A DNA stretch of 64,000 nt from Cellulomonas sp. NS3 (lineage in GTDB: Bacteria > Actinomycetota > Actinomycetes > Actinomycetales > Cellulomonadaceae): NCBI RefSeq assembly GCF_024757985.1, contig NZ_CP103289.1, forward strand, positions 930,001-994,000, given 5' to 3'. Below are positions 16,667 through 23,835 of the stretch, piece after piece; position 1 is the first letter of the stretch; every line of letters begins with the position of its first letter. The translations under genes and the position numbers were made by a program. A model generated the notes under the pieces. That model did not search any database. It was not told where the DNA came from and saw only the letters and a program-made list of their open reading frames with translations.

Positions 16667-17677
16667 CTACCCGCCTGTCCGCTGCCGTACCGCCGGTTCG
16701 AGCAGCGTCAATGTCTGCTGCTGCGCGTCGAGGCCGGCCCGTACACCGACGGGCATCGGCAGGTTCGGCCCGGCGTGCCCGATCTCCACGTTTCCTAGGA
16801 CCGGGATGTCACGGTCGCCGAGGACGTCGAGGACGATCTCGGCCAGGCTCGGCGACGCGTCGGGACCCTCGAGCCCGGCGATGTCGCGCGGGACGCCCAC
16901 GACCATGCCGGAGCTCCGGTCGAGGATGCCGGCGTGACGCAGCACGTGGAGATAGCTCCACACGTACGAGGACAGGCCACCCAGCTCCTCCCAGAACAGC
17001 ACCGCGCCGTCGAACCGCTCCAGCGGCACCGCGAAGCGCGTGGCCTGCGCCAGGGCGATGCGGTTGATCACCCCGCCGATGAGCGGGCCCTCGGCACGTC
17101 CAGGTCGCCAGCACTCCCACGACGGGCTCGCCGGCAGCGTACCGATCGCCTCGGTACCGGTGAGCAGCCGGAAGTACAGCGACTCGAGCTCCCCCCGTCG
17201 CACCGGTGACACGGTCTGCCAGTTCCCGCCGAAGCCCGGCGTGGCCATGTCGGCGTGAAACCCGACCAGCCCCGTGCGCGCGTGGAGCGCCAGGTGCAGC
17301 AGCGAGATGTCGCTGTAGCCCAGGATCGGCTTGGGGTCGGCCCGGATGGCTTCGACGTCGATGAGGTCGAGGTAGCCGAACACCGTCTGGCCGCCATCGT
17401 TCGCGACGATCGCGCGCACCTCCGGATCACGCAGCAGACCGTTGAGCTCAGCGGCTATCTCCGCAGGCCGGGCCGCGCTCCACCACCGGCTCCGGCCCAC
17501 CTCCAGAAGCGGCGCTCGACGCACGCGGAAACCCATGCGCTGGAGCACGAGCACCGTGCGCTCGACGTTGGGCTCGTGCGCCGCTGCCAGCGGCCCGGAC
17601 AGCGCCGCGATGACGACGAGATCGCCCGGCCTCAGGGCACGCGGTCGAAGCAGCTCAGGCGGAGCAGATCCAGTCAC
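16667..17677 (-). CDS. S66-family peptidase (LD-carboxypeptidase / MccF superfamily)
   Basis: Serine peptidase of about 336 residues; GTG 17677 or GTG 17692 are both possible starts. The N-terminal domain has LRPGDLVVIAALSGP and the nucleophile region PKPILGYSDISLLHLAL, with the serine in GYSD. The C-terminal domain has the FWEELGG glutamate and the histidine of NVEIGHAGPNLPMPVG, completing the Ser-Glu-His triad of the family. Members trim peptidoglycan tetrapeptides (LdcA) or destroy peptide-nucleotide antibiotics such as microcin C (MccF). The surrounding immunity-like genes make a protective role attractive, but the sequence does not decide. It fills the interval between copies 10 and 11. 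Confidence 0.88.
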   Translation of the reverse strand: MTGSAPPELLRPRALRPGDLVVIAALSGPLAAAHEPNVERTVLVLQRMGFRVRRAPLLEVGRSRWWSAARPAEIAAELNGLLRDPEVRAIVANDGGQTVFGYLDLIDVEAIRADPKPILGYSDISLLHLALHARTGLVGFHADMATPGFGGNWQTVSPVRRGELESLYFRLLTGTEAIGTLPASPSWECWRPGRAEGPLIGGVINRIALAQATRFAVPLERFDGAVLFWEELGGLSSYVWSYLHVLRHAGILDRSSGMVVGVPRDIAGLEGPDASPSLAEIVLDVLGDRDIPVLGNVEIGHAGPNLPMPVGVRAGLDAQQQTLTLLEPAVRQRTGG

Positions 17678-17771
17678 CGGCGCAGTATCCACGCGAACGC
17701 ACCACGACACGCGTGATCTTTTCCGCCTCGGCAGAGCTCGAACCGGCTTCACAGGAAGCTCGACCCCCGTG

Positions 17772-17801
17772 CATGTATCTGAACCTTCGTTCAAGTGCGG
17801 C
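17772..17801. repeat. Island palindrome, copy 11 (right end of the island)
   Basis: Left half CATGTATCTGAACCT, right half TCGTTCAAGTGCGGC. It has the inverted polarity of copy 7. It is the last copy; the sequence beyond returns to extreme GC content and the remaining tad genes. Confidence 0.78.
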
Positions 17802-17979
17802 GGCCGAGCCCGCGCGAGCGGTCTCGCCGGCGAGTCGCTACTCGAGCGCGGTGCACCCTCAGCCCGCTCGGCGCAGCGCCCGGTCGCCCGCGGCGGGCGG
17901 AGGCGGCCCGCGTGCGGAGCGGGAACGCGAACGTGGTCTGCGCCAGGCGCCGCGAGGGCGCCCGAGAAGGAGGACCGCC

Positions 17980-18471
17980 ATGCGCACCACCGCCGATCTG
18001 CACCCCGCTCGACGCGCTCGCCCCGGCGGGCGAGGACCCGCGCCGACCGCGCCCCGCACGACGACCCGCGGTGCACGGCGAGCGGCCCTGGCCCGCCGCG
18101 CCGGCGGCGACGCCGACCGGCACGCCACCCACCGACCTGCCGACGCCGGCATCGGCTCCGGTGTGAGCTGCGCAGCTCCCGTGCCCGAGCGCGAGGGGTC
18201 GGCGCAGGCGCTGTCCCGCACCAACGGTTCGGCGAGGCCGGACGACGGCGTCGCGGGGACGGGACGGACGCGGACGGTCGCGCGCGTCGTCCGAGGGCCG
18301 GTCGTGCGGGGCCAGGCAGTCGTGGGGTCGGACGCCGGCATGGCCACCGCGGAGTACGCGATCGCGACGGTCGCCGCCGTGGGGTTCGCGGGTCTCCTGA
18401 TGGTCGTGCTCCGCAGCGGTGAGGTGCAGGCGCTGCTCCTCGGCCTCATCCGCGGAGCGCTGTCGGTGTGA
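17980..18471 (+). CDS. DUF4244 protein, Flp-like pilin with long N-terminal extension
   Basis: ATG 17980 follows AAGGAGG at ideal spacing. 163 residues; about 110 low-complexity Arg/Ala/Pro-rich residues precede GMATAEYAIATVAAVGFAGLLMVVL. The G-x4-E-Y arrangement matches the prepilin peptidase site and the conserved E5-Y6 of Flp pilins, and the hydrophobic helix follows as expected. It would be the structural subunit of the Tad apparatus. In related loci it comes directly after tadC. The unusually long N-terminus could mean a later true start, but the ribosome site argues for this one. It overlaps the next gene by four bases. Confidence 0.82.
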   Translation: MRTTADLHPARRARPGGRGPAPTAPRTTTRGARRAALARRAGGDADRHATHRPADAGIGSGVSCAAPVPEREGSAQALSRTNGSARPDDGVAGTGRTRTVARVVRGPVVRGQAVVGSDAGMATAEYAIATVAAVGFAGLLMVVLRSGEVQALLLGLIRGALSV

Positions 18472-19079
18472 CGGGGCGGCGTGGCGAGGGCGCGCGGATC
18501 CGCTCGGGCGGTGCCGTGCCGACCTGCTCGGGTGGTGCCGCGCAGGTCCGCTGGGGCCGTGCCGCACGGGACCGCCGGGGCGGCGTCGCGCGGCCCCGAG
18601 CGGACGGTGTCCCGCCGGGATGCACGGGCGGCGTCACGCGGGGGCGCTCGGGCGTCGTCGCGCCGGAGGTCGTCGACGACCGGGGGAGCGGCAGGTTGCC
18701 GGTGGCGACGCGTCCCGCTGGGAGCCTCCCGCCCGGGGGAGAGTCGCGCGAGCGCGGCAGCGTGACGGCCGAGCTGGCCGTGGCGCTGCCCGCGGTCGTG
18801 CTGGTCCTCGTCGCGGTCCTCGTCCTCGCCGCGTCGGCGCTCACCCAGCTCCGGTGCGCCGACGCCGCACGGGCCGGCGCACGTGCGGCCGCCATCGGTG
18901 AGGACGAGTCCGGTGTGCGGGCCACCGCCGCGCGGGTCGCCGGGCCGGGTGCGGACGTCAGCGTCGTCCGCGGCGGCGACTGGGTGACCGTCTCGGTGAG
19001 CGACGCGGTCGTGAGCAGCGGGCTGCGCACGGGCCCGCTCGTGGCGCGGGCGAGCGCGGTCGCACGGGTCGAGCCGTGA
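18468..19079 (+). CDS. TadE-family pseudopilin
   Basis: 203 residues from GTG 18468, overlapping the DUF4244 stop. About 90 residues of Gly/Arg-rich sequence precede the TadE signature GSVTAELAVALPAVVLVLVAVLVLA, followed by a region with ALTQLRCADAARAGARAAAIGE typical of actinobacterial TadE. The segment before the signature (18475-18690) is repetitive (CGGGGTGGTGCCG-like units) and may not be translated if a later start such as around 18705 is used. Minor pilin role in the Tad machine. Confidence 0.8.
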   Translation: MTGRRGEGARIRSGGAVPTCSGGAAQVRWGRAARDRRGGVARPRADGVPPGCTGGVTRGRSGVVAPEVVDDRGSGRLPVATRPAGSLPPGGESRERGSVTAELAVALPAVVLVLVAVLVLAASALTQLRCADAARAGARAAAIGEDESGVRATAARVAGPGADVSVVRGGDWVTVSVSDAVVSSGLRTGPLVARASAVARVEP

Positions 19080-19543
19080 CGCCGCCGGGGACGCGGGCGC
19101 CAGTCGAGGCGCAGGTGCGCACCGACACCCCGGCCGGCGCCCGTGCCGATGCCGACACTGCGGGGAAGGCCCGGGGTGCGCGGCGCCGGTGCTCCGACGA
19201 GATCGGCTCGGGCACGGTGCTCACGCTCGGCGTCGTGGCGGTCGCGGGGGTGCTCCTCGCGGTCGTCGCGCTGCTCGCCGGCGCGCAGGGTGCGCGGGGT
19301 CGCGCGCAGGCGGGTGCTGACCTCGCGGCGCTCGCGGCCGCGCAGCACCTGCTCGACCACGGTGGCACCGACGTGTCGGAGGCCTGCGAGGTCGCGGAGG
19401 CGGCCGCCCGCCGGAACGACGTGCGGCTCTCGTCGTGTCGCGGCGCCGGCTCCGGTGTCGTCGTCGTGACCACGGTGCGGGCATCGGCCGCCGGGCCGGC
19501 GACGGCGCGCGCGCGGGCCGGGCCGGTGTCGGCGCGTGGGTGA
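19076..19543 (+). CDS. Rv3654c-like TadE-type protein
   Basis: 155 residues from GTG 19076, overlapping the tadE stop. After a charged N-terminus comes DEIGSGTVLTLGVVAVAGVLLAVVALLAGAQ, then RAQAGADLAALAAAQHLL and a CxVAExAARRNxxxLxxC segment, the layout of the small TadE/TadG-like family (Rv3654c) always found between tadE and the helicase gene in Actinobacteria. Last gene of the split tad operon. Confidence 0.83.
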   Translation: MTPPGTRAPVEAQVRTDTPAGARADADTAGKARGARRRCSDEIGSGTVLTLGVVAVAGVLLAVVALLAGAQGARGRAQAGADLAALAAAQHLLDHGGTDVSEACEVAEAAARRNDVRLSSCRGAGSGVVVVTTVRASAAGPATARARAGPVSARG

Positions 19544-19595
19544 GGCAGCCGTCGCCGCCGGCCCGGCGCGGCGACGGGCGGGCGCTCGAGACGGG

Positions 19596-19733
19596 GCAGG
19601 CGGCGCAGGGACGGGCAGCACCCATGCCGGGAAGGCGGCACGAGGACGGGCACGCGCCCAGGACGTGCAGGCGGCGCAGGGACGGGCAGGCACCCATGAC
19701 GGTAAGGCGGCACGAGGAAGGGCGGGCCGTGCG
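19596..19733. repeat. Two-copy tandem repeat, period 71 bp
   Basis: The unit begins GCAGGCGGCGCAGGGACGGG at 19596 and again at 19667. The copies differ by a few substitutions and a short indel, and the second ends near 19733. The repeat lies in the 235-base space between the convergent Rv3654c-like and helicase genes, with no coding need. Confidence 0.75.
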
Positions 19734-19778
19734 TGCTCGGCCCGGTCCTGGTGCGGCTCGGCCCGGCCCCTGCGCGGC

Positions 19779-22457
19779 TCAGCCCGGCACGGAGTGGGCG
19801 AGGACCGCGTCGAGGAGCCGGACCGCGGCGGCCTTCTCCAGGGGGTTGTTCGCGTTGCCGCACTTGGGCGACTGGACGCACGCCGGGCAGCCCCGCACGC
19901 ACCGGCAGGCCGCGACGGCGTCCCGGGTGGCGCGCAGCCACGTCTCGCCCAGCGCGTACCCCCGCTCGGCGAAGCCCGCACCGCCGGGGTACGCGTCGTG
20001 CACGAACACCGTCGCCATCCCGGTGTCTGCGTGGAGCGCGGTCGACACCCCGCCGAGGTCCCAGCGGTCGCACGTCGCGAGCAGCGGGAGGAGGCCGATC
20101 GACGCGTGCTCGGCGGCGTGCAGGGCGCCCGGTGCGAGCTCGACGGTCACGCCCGCGGCCTCGAGCACCTCGACCGGTGCGGTCCACCACGTGGCCGTCG
20201 TCTGGAGCGTGCGCGCGGGCAGCTCGAGGAGCTCCGTGCCGAGCACCTGGAGGTCCGGGATGCGCTTGCGCTGGTAGCTGAGGACCTGGCTCGTGACGTC
20301 GACCGCCCCGAAGCCCCAGGTCACCGGCCCCCAGCGGCGTTCGCGCTGCACGGACCGGATCTCCGTCGTCGTGGCCCAGCGGGACCACGTCCCGTAGTCG
20401 ACGTCGCGGCGCTCGACGAGCGCGACGGCGTCGGCCAGGTGCAGCTCGGAGACCACGAACGTCGCACCCTGGTGCACGTACACGGCTCCGGGATGCACCG
20501 ACGCGTCGGCGGCGGCGGCGTCGACCGTGCCGAGCATCCGGCCCGTGCCGGCCTCGACGACGCGCACGGGGTCGCCCCCGGTCCCGCGCAGGTCGGTCAG
20601 CCGCGCTGCCGCCTCGGCGTGCGTCCAGAACCACCCGGCCGCCCGGCGCCGCAGCGCGCCCCGCTCGACGAGGACGTCGAGGAGCCCGCGGGTGTCCGGC
20701 CCGAACAGCGCGAGCTCGTCCTCGCGCAGCGGCAGCTCGGCGGCCGCCGCGCACAGGTGCGGCGCGAGGACGTACGGGTTCGCGGGGTCGAAGACGGTCG
20801 CCTCGACCGGGGTGTCGAACACGGCCTCCGGGTGGTGCACGAGGAACGTGTCGAGCGGGTCCTCACGGGCGATCAGCGCCACGAGGCCGTCGGCGCCGGC
20901 CCGGCCCGCGCGGCCGGCCTGCTGCCACAGCGACACGCGCGTCCCCGGCCACCCCGCGATGAGCACCGCGTCGAGACCCGTGATGTCGACGCCGAGCTCG
21001 AGCGCGTTCGTCGTGGCCAGCGCCCGCAGCCGGCCGTCGCGGATCGCGCCCTCGAGGGCGCGGCGCTCCTCGGGCAGGTAACCGCCTCGGTAGGCCGCGA
21101 CCGTGCCGGCGAGGCGCTCGTCGATCTGGCTCAGGTGGTTCCGGGTCACGGTCGCGACGGACTCCGCGGCGCGCCGGGACCGCGTGAACGCGAGCGTGCG
21201 TGCCCCCGCCGCCGTGAGGTCTGCGAGCAGGTCGGCCGTCTCGGCGGTGACCGACCGACGTGGCCGGTCCGCGGGGTCCGTCACGACGTTCTCTCCCGTG
21301 CCGCGGGGGCCGGACCCCTCGTGCGGGGCGAGCGCCGCCGCACCGCCCGGGTCCACGTCCTGCGTCGGGAGGCCCGCGACGGGCGAGACCGCGACGAGGG
21401 AACGGGGGTCCGCGGCGGCGTCGGCGCCCCCCACGTCCCGGTCGGCGTCGTGGGTGATCACCGGGTCGACCGGCTCGGGGTGCGGGAGCGGCGTCGCCCA
21501 CGGGTCCTCGTCGGGGACGAGGTCGGCCCACGGGCCGCTGGTGCCGGGCAGCTCGGGCGGCTGCCAGAGCACGAACGTCTTCCGCCCCGCGGGGGAGGTG
21601 TCCTCCGTGACGGTCGCGATGGAGTCCGTCCCGACGCCCAGCAGCCGGGCCGCGCTCGCCGCCGGGTCGGCGGTCGTGGCGGACGCCAGCAGGAACACCG
21701 GCCCGCCCGCACTCGCGAGCACGGGTCCGTCGGCGCGCCGACCCGCGGGTGTCGGTGCGTAGTGCACCGCGAGCCGTCGCAGCCGGCGCAGGATCGCGGC
21801 GACGTGCGCCCCGAACACCCCGCGGAACGCGTGGCACTCGTCGACCACGACGTGGCGCAGCGACCCGAGCAGCCGGGACCAGCGCCGGTGGTTCGGCAGC
21901 AGCGCGAAGTGCAGGAAGTCGGGGTTCGTCAGCACGACGTCCGCGTGCTCCTGCACCCAGCGGCGCTCGTCGAAGCCGGTGTCCCCGTCGCAGGCGGCGA
22001 CCCGGAGGTCACGCGTGCGGGCCGCCGTGACGAGGCGGTCGAGGCCGCCGAGCTGGTCGTGCGCGAGCGCCTTCGTCGGGCACAGGTAGAGCACCGCGCC
22101 GCGCCGCGTGACCGTCTCGATGCGCCCCGGGTCGAGCAGCCCGGCCGCGCGGTCGGAGCGGACGGCCGTCAGCGACGGCAACCAGAACGCGAGCGACTTG
22201 CCCGAGCCCGTCGACGTCGCGAGCACCGTGTGCCGGCCGGACCACGCGGCGTCGGCGGCCTCGACCTGGTGGCGCCACGGCCGCTCGACGCCCAGCGCGC
22301 GGTACCCGGCGACGAGGTCCGGGTCGGCCCACGACGGCCAGTCCGCCCGGACACCCTCGCGCGCGGGCAGGTGGCGGACGTGCGTGAGACGGTCGTCACG
22401 GCGCCCGCCCGAGAGCAGCACGTCGAGCAGCCCGTCGGATCCCAGCACGTCGGCCAT
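19779..22457 (-). CDS. DEAD/DEAH-box helicase with DUF1998 zinc domain (SftH/MrfA type)
   Basis: Superfamily 2 DNA helicase of 892 residues from ATG 22457 (GTG 22514 possible). Motif I is ATSTGSGKSLAFWLP, motif II VVDECHAFRG (DECH rather than DEAH), motif III LLASATTADP; the second RecA domain has TLAFTRSRRAAE, LATTNALELGVDITGLDAV and GRAGRAG (motif VI). The C-terminal DUF1998 region ends in CRCVRGCPACVQSPKCGN, the four-cysteine site of MrfA/SftH enzymes, which act in DNA repair in Bacillus and mycobacteria. Its place next to the tad operon is conserved in Actinobacteria (the helicase/secretion neighbourhood). An Asp/Gly-rich insert of about 100 residues lies between the two RecA domains. Confidence 0.92.
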   Translation of the reverse strand: MADVLGSDGLLDVLLSGGRRDDRLTHVRHLPAREGVRADWPSWADPDLVAGYRALGVERPWRHQVEAADAAWSGRHTVLATSTGSGKSLAFWLPSLTAVRSDRAAGLLDPGRIETVTRRGAVLYLCPTKALAHDQLGGLDRLVTAARTRDLRVAACDGDTGFDERRWVQEHADVVLTNPDFLHFALLPNHRRWSRLLGSLRHVVVDECHAFRGVFGAHVAAILRRLRRLAVHYAPTPAGRRADGPVLASAGGPVFLLASATTADPAASAARLLGVGTDSIATVTEDTSPAGRKTFVLWQPPELPGTSGPWADLVPDEDPWATPLPHPEPVDPVITHDADRDVGGADAAADPRSLVAVSPVAGLPTQDVDPGGAAALAPHEGSGPRGTGENVVTDPADRPRRSVTAETADLLADLTAAGARTLAFTRSRRAAESVATVTRNHLSQIDERLAGTVAAYRGGYLPEERRALEGAIRDGRLRALATTNALELGVDITGLDAVLIAGWPGTRVSLWQQAGRAGRAGADGLVALIAREDPLDTFLVHHPEAVFDTPVEATVFDPANPYVLAPHLCAAAAELPLREDELALFGPDTRGLLDVLVERGALRRRAAGWFWTHAEAAARLTDLRGTGGDPVRVVEAGTGRMLGTVDAAAADASVHPGAVYVHQGATFVVSELHLADAVALVERRDVDYGTWSRWATTTEIRSVQRERRWGPVTWGFGAVDVTSQVLSYQRKRIPDLQVLGTELLELPARTLQTTATWWTAPVEVLEAAGVTVELAPGALHAAEHASIGLLPLLATCDRWDLGGVSTALHADTGMATVFVHDAYPGGAGFAERGYALGETWLRATRDAVAACRCVRGCPACVQSPKCGNANNPLEKAAAVRLLDAVLAHSVPG

Positions 22458-22556
22458 CCTTGCACCGGGGCCCGTCCGGCGACGGTCGGCGGGGCGCCGC
22501 ACGGCGCGGGTCACGTGCGCCGGACCAGAGGGCGACGGCGGAGCGCCGCCGTCAGG

Positions 22557-22944
22557 TCACGGCTCGGGCGCGGCATGTCCCGAGCCGGGGACGTGCTGGT
22601 CCATCCTGCGGGCGAGCCGCTCCGGCTCACGGAGCCGCACGTCCCAGGCCCACCACGGCGAGCCGACCCACGGGCCTCCGACCAGCGTGACCGTCCCCAT
22701 CAGCTCCTCGTCGGCGTAGATCGCGAGGATCGGGCACGGACCGGAGATCGAGCAGGTCCGGTCGTCCTGCACGTCGGCCAGGTGCAGCGCAGCGGGGAGC
22801 TGCGCCAGGGCGGCGGGGTCGTCGACGCGGGCGACGACCTCGTTCCGCCGGCGCCGCCTCCGCGTGACCGGGGTGGGTCGACTCGATGCCGCGCGTCACG
22901 ACGATGCGCGTCGCCCGGTCCAGCGACTCCCGCAGGGTCTCCAC
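22557..22944 (-). pseudogene. Small hypothetical gene, probably frameshifted
   Basis: The 3' part reads well on the minus strand: NEVVARVDDPAALAQLPAALHL, CSISGPCPILAIYADEELMGTVTLVGGPWVG and WWAWDVRL, ending at 22557. No start fits this frame upstream of 22772. The neighbouring frame reads METLRESLDRATRIVVTRG from GTG 22944 and loses sense around 22850. A single-base indel near 22845-22860 would join them into a protein of about 129 residues. Either the gene is broken, or the sequence has an error, or only the 71-residue product from GTG 22772 is made. Function unknown. Confidence 0.4.
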
Positions 22945-23067
22945 CGGCCCGACCGCAGCGGCGGGGCGTGCGCCGTGGCACGGGCGTCCCGTCGGGCACG
23001 AGCACCGCCCGGGACGAGGCAGGACGCCCCCTGGCCCGTCCACCCCGCGGCGCGCCAGGATGGACGC

Positions 23068-23835
23068 GTGCACATCGACCTGAACTGCGACCTCGGCGAG
23101 GGGTATGCCGTGTGGCGGCTCGGGGAGCCGGGGCTCGACGCCGCGCTCCTCGACCTCGTCACGAGCGCGAACGTCGCGTGCGGCTTCCACGCGGGCGACC
23201 CGCAGATCATGGCCGCCACGTGTGCGGGAGCCGTCGAGCGGGGCGTCGCGATCGGGGCGCACGTCGGGTACCGGGACCTCGTGGGGTTCGGGCGCCGCGC
23301 CCTCGACGTGCCGGCCGACGTGCTCCGCGCCGAGACGACGTACCAGCTCGGTGCGCTCGCGGCCCTCGCGCGGTCGGCCGGGGGAGCCGTCGCCTACGTC
23401 AAGCCGCACGGCGCGCTGTACAACACCGTGGTGCACGACGAGGCGCAGGCCCGCGCGGTGGTCGACGCCGTCACGCGGTTCGACCCGGGCCTCGCGGTGC
23501 TGTGCCTGCCGGGCTCCCGGCTGCTCGAGTGCGCGCGCGAGGCGGGGCTCCGGGTCGTCGCCGAGGCGTTCGCGGACCGCGGCTACACCCCCCAGGGGAC
23601 GCTCGTGCCCCGGTCGCAGCCCGGCGCCGTCGTGGCCGACCCGGCGCTCGCCGCCGCACGCGCGGTCCGGCTCGTGCGCGAGGGCGTCGTCGTGGCGGTC
23701 GACGGGACGATCGTCGAGGTCGCCGCCGAGTCGCTGTGCGTGCACTCGGACACCCCGGGCGCCCTCGCGCTGCTGCGCTCGGTGCACGCGGGGCTCGAGC
23801 TCTCGGGCGTCGAGCTCCGGTCGTTCACCGCGTGA
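23068..23835 (+). CDS. pxpA: 5-oxoprolinase subunit PxpA (LamB/YcsF family)
   Basis: Part of the ATP-dependent PxpABC enzyme that opens 5-oxoproline to glutamate. 255 residues from GTG 23068, starting directly with the signature IDLNCDLGEGYAVWRLGE. Also present are SANVACGFHAGDPQIM, GAHVGYRDLVGFGRR, YVKPHGALYNTV, AEAFADRGYTPQGTLVPRS and the C-terminal CVHSDTPGALALL, all conserved in YcsF. The stop overlaps the pxpB GTG by four bases. Confidence 0.95.
   Translation: MHIDLNCDLGEGYAVWRLGEPGLDAALLDLVTSANVACGFHAGDPQIMAATCAGAVERGVAIGAHVGYRDLVGFGRRALDVPADVLRAETTYQLGALAALARSAGGAVAYVKPHGALYNTVVHDEAQARAVVDAVTRFDPGLAVLCLPGSRLLECAREAGLRVVAEAFADRGYTPQGTLVPRSQPGAVVADPALAAARAVRLVREGVVVAVDGTIVEVAAESLCVHSDTPGALALLRSVHAGLELSGVELRSFTA

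Noticed and set aside
8451-17801. CRISPR array
   Set aside because: The repeats are 30 bases and palindromic, but the spacing is 480-1260 bases and filled with genes; no cas gene is present.
8451-17801. LexA/SOS boxes
   Set aside because: The actinobacterial LexA consensus is CGAAC-N4-GTTCG. The island sites read CAAAC-N4-GTTTG at the core, extend symmetrically to 24-30 bases, and several lie between 3' ends of convergent genes where an operator makes no sense.
8451-17801. Integron attC sites or Xer dif-type modules
   Set aside because: The conserved attC core GTTRRRY and the long bulged hairpin are absent, and the arms do not match XerC/XerD half-sites. No integron integrase is in the window. 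The functional analogy is kept as a finding only.
8451-17801. Intrinsic terminators
   Set aside because: The arms are AT-rich in the centre with no T tract, and several copies lie upstream of both divergent genes.
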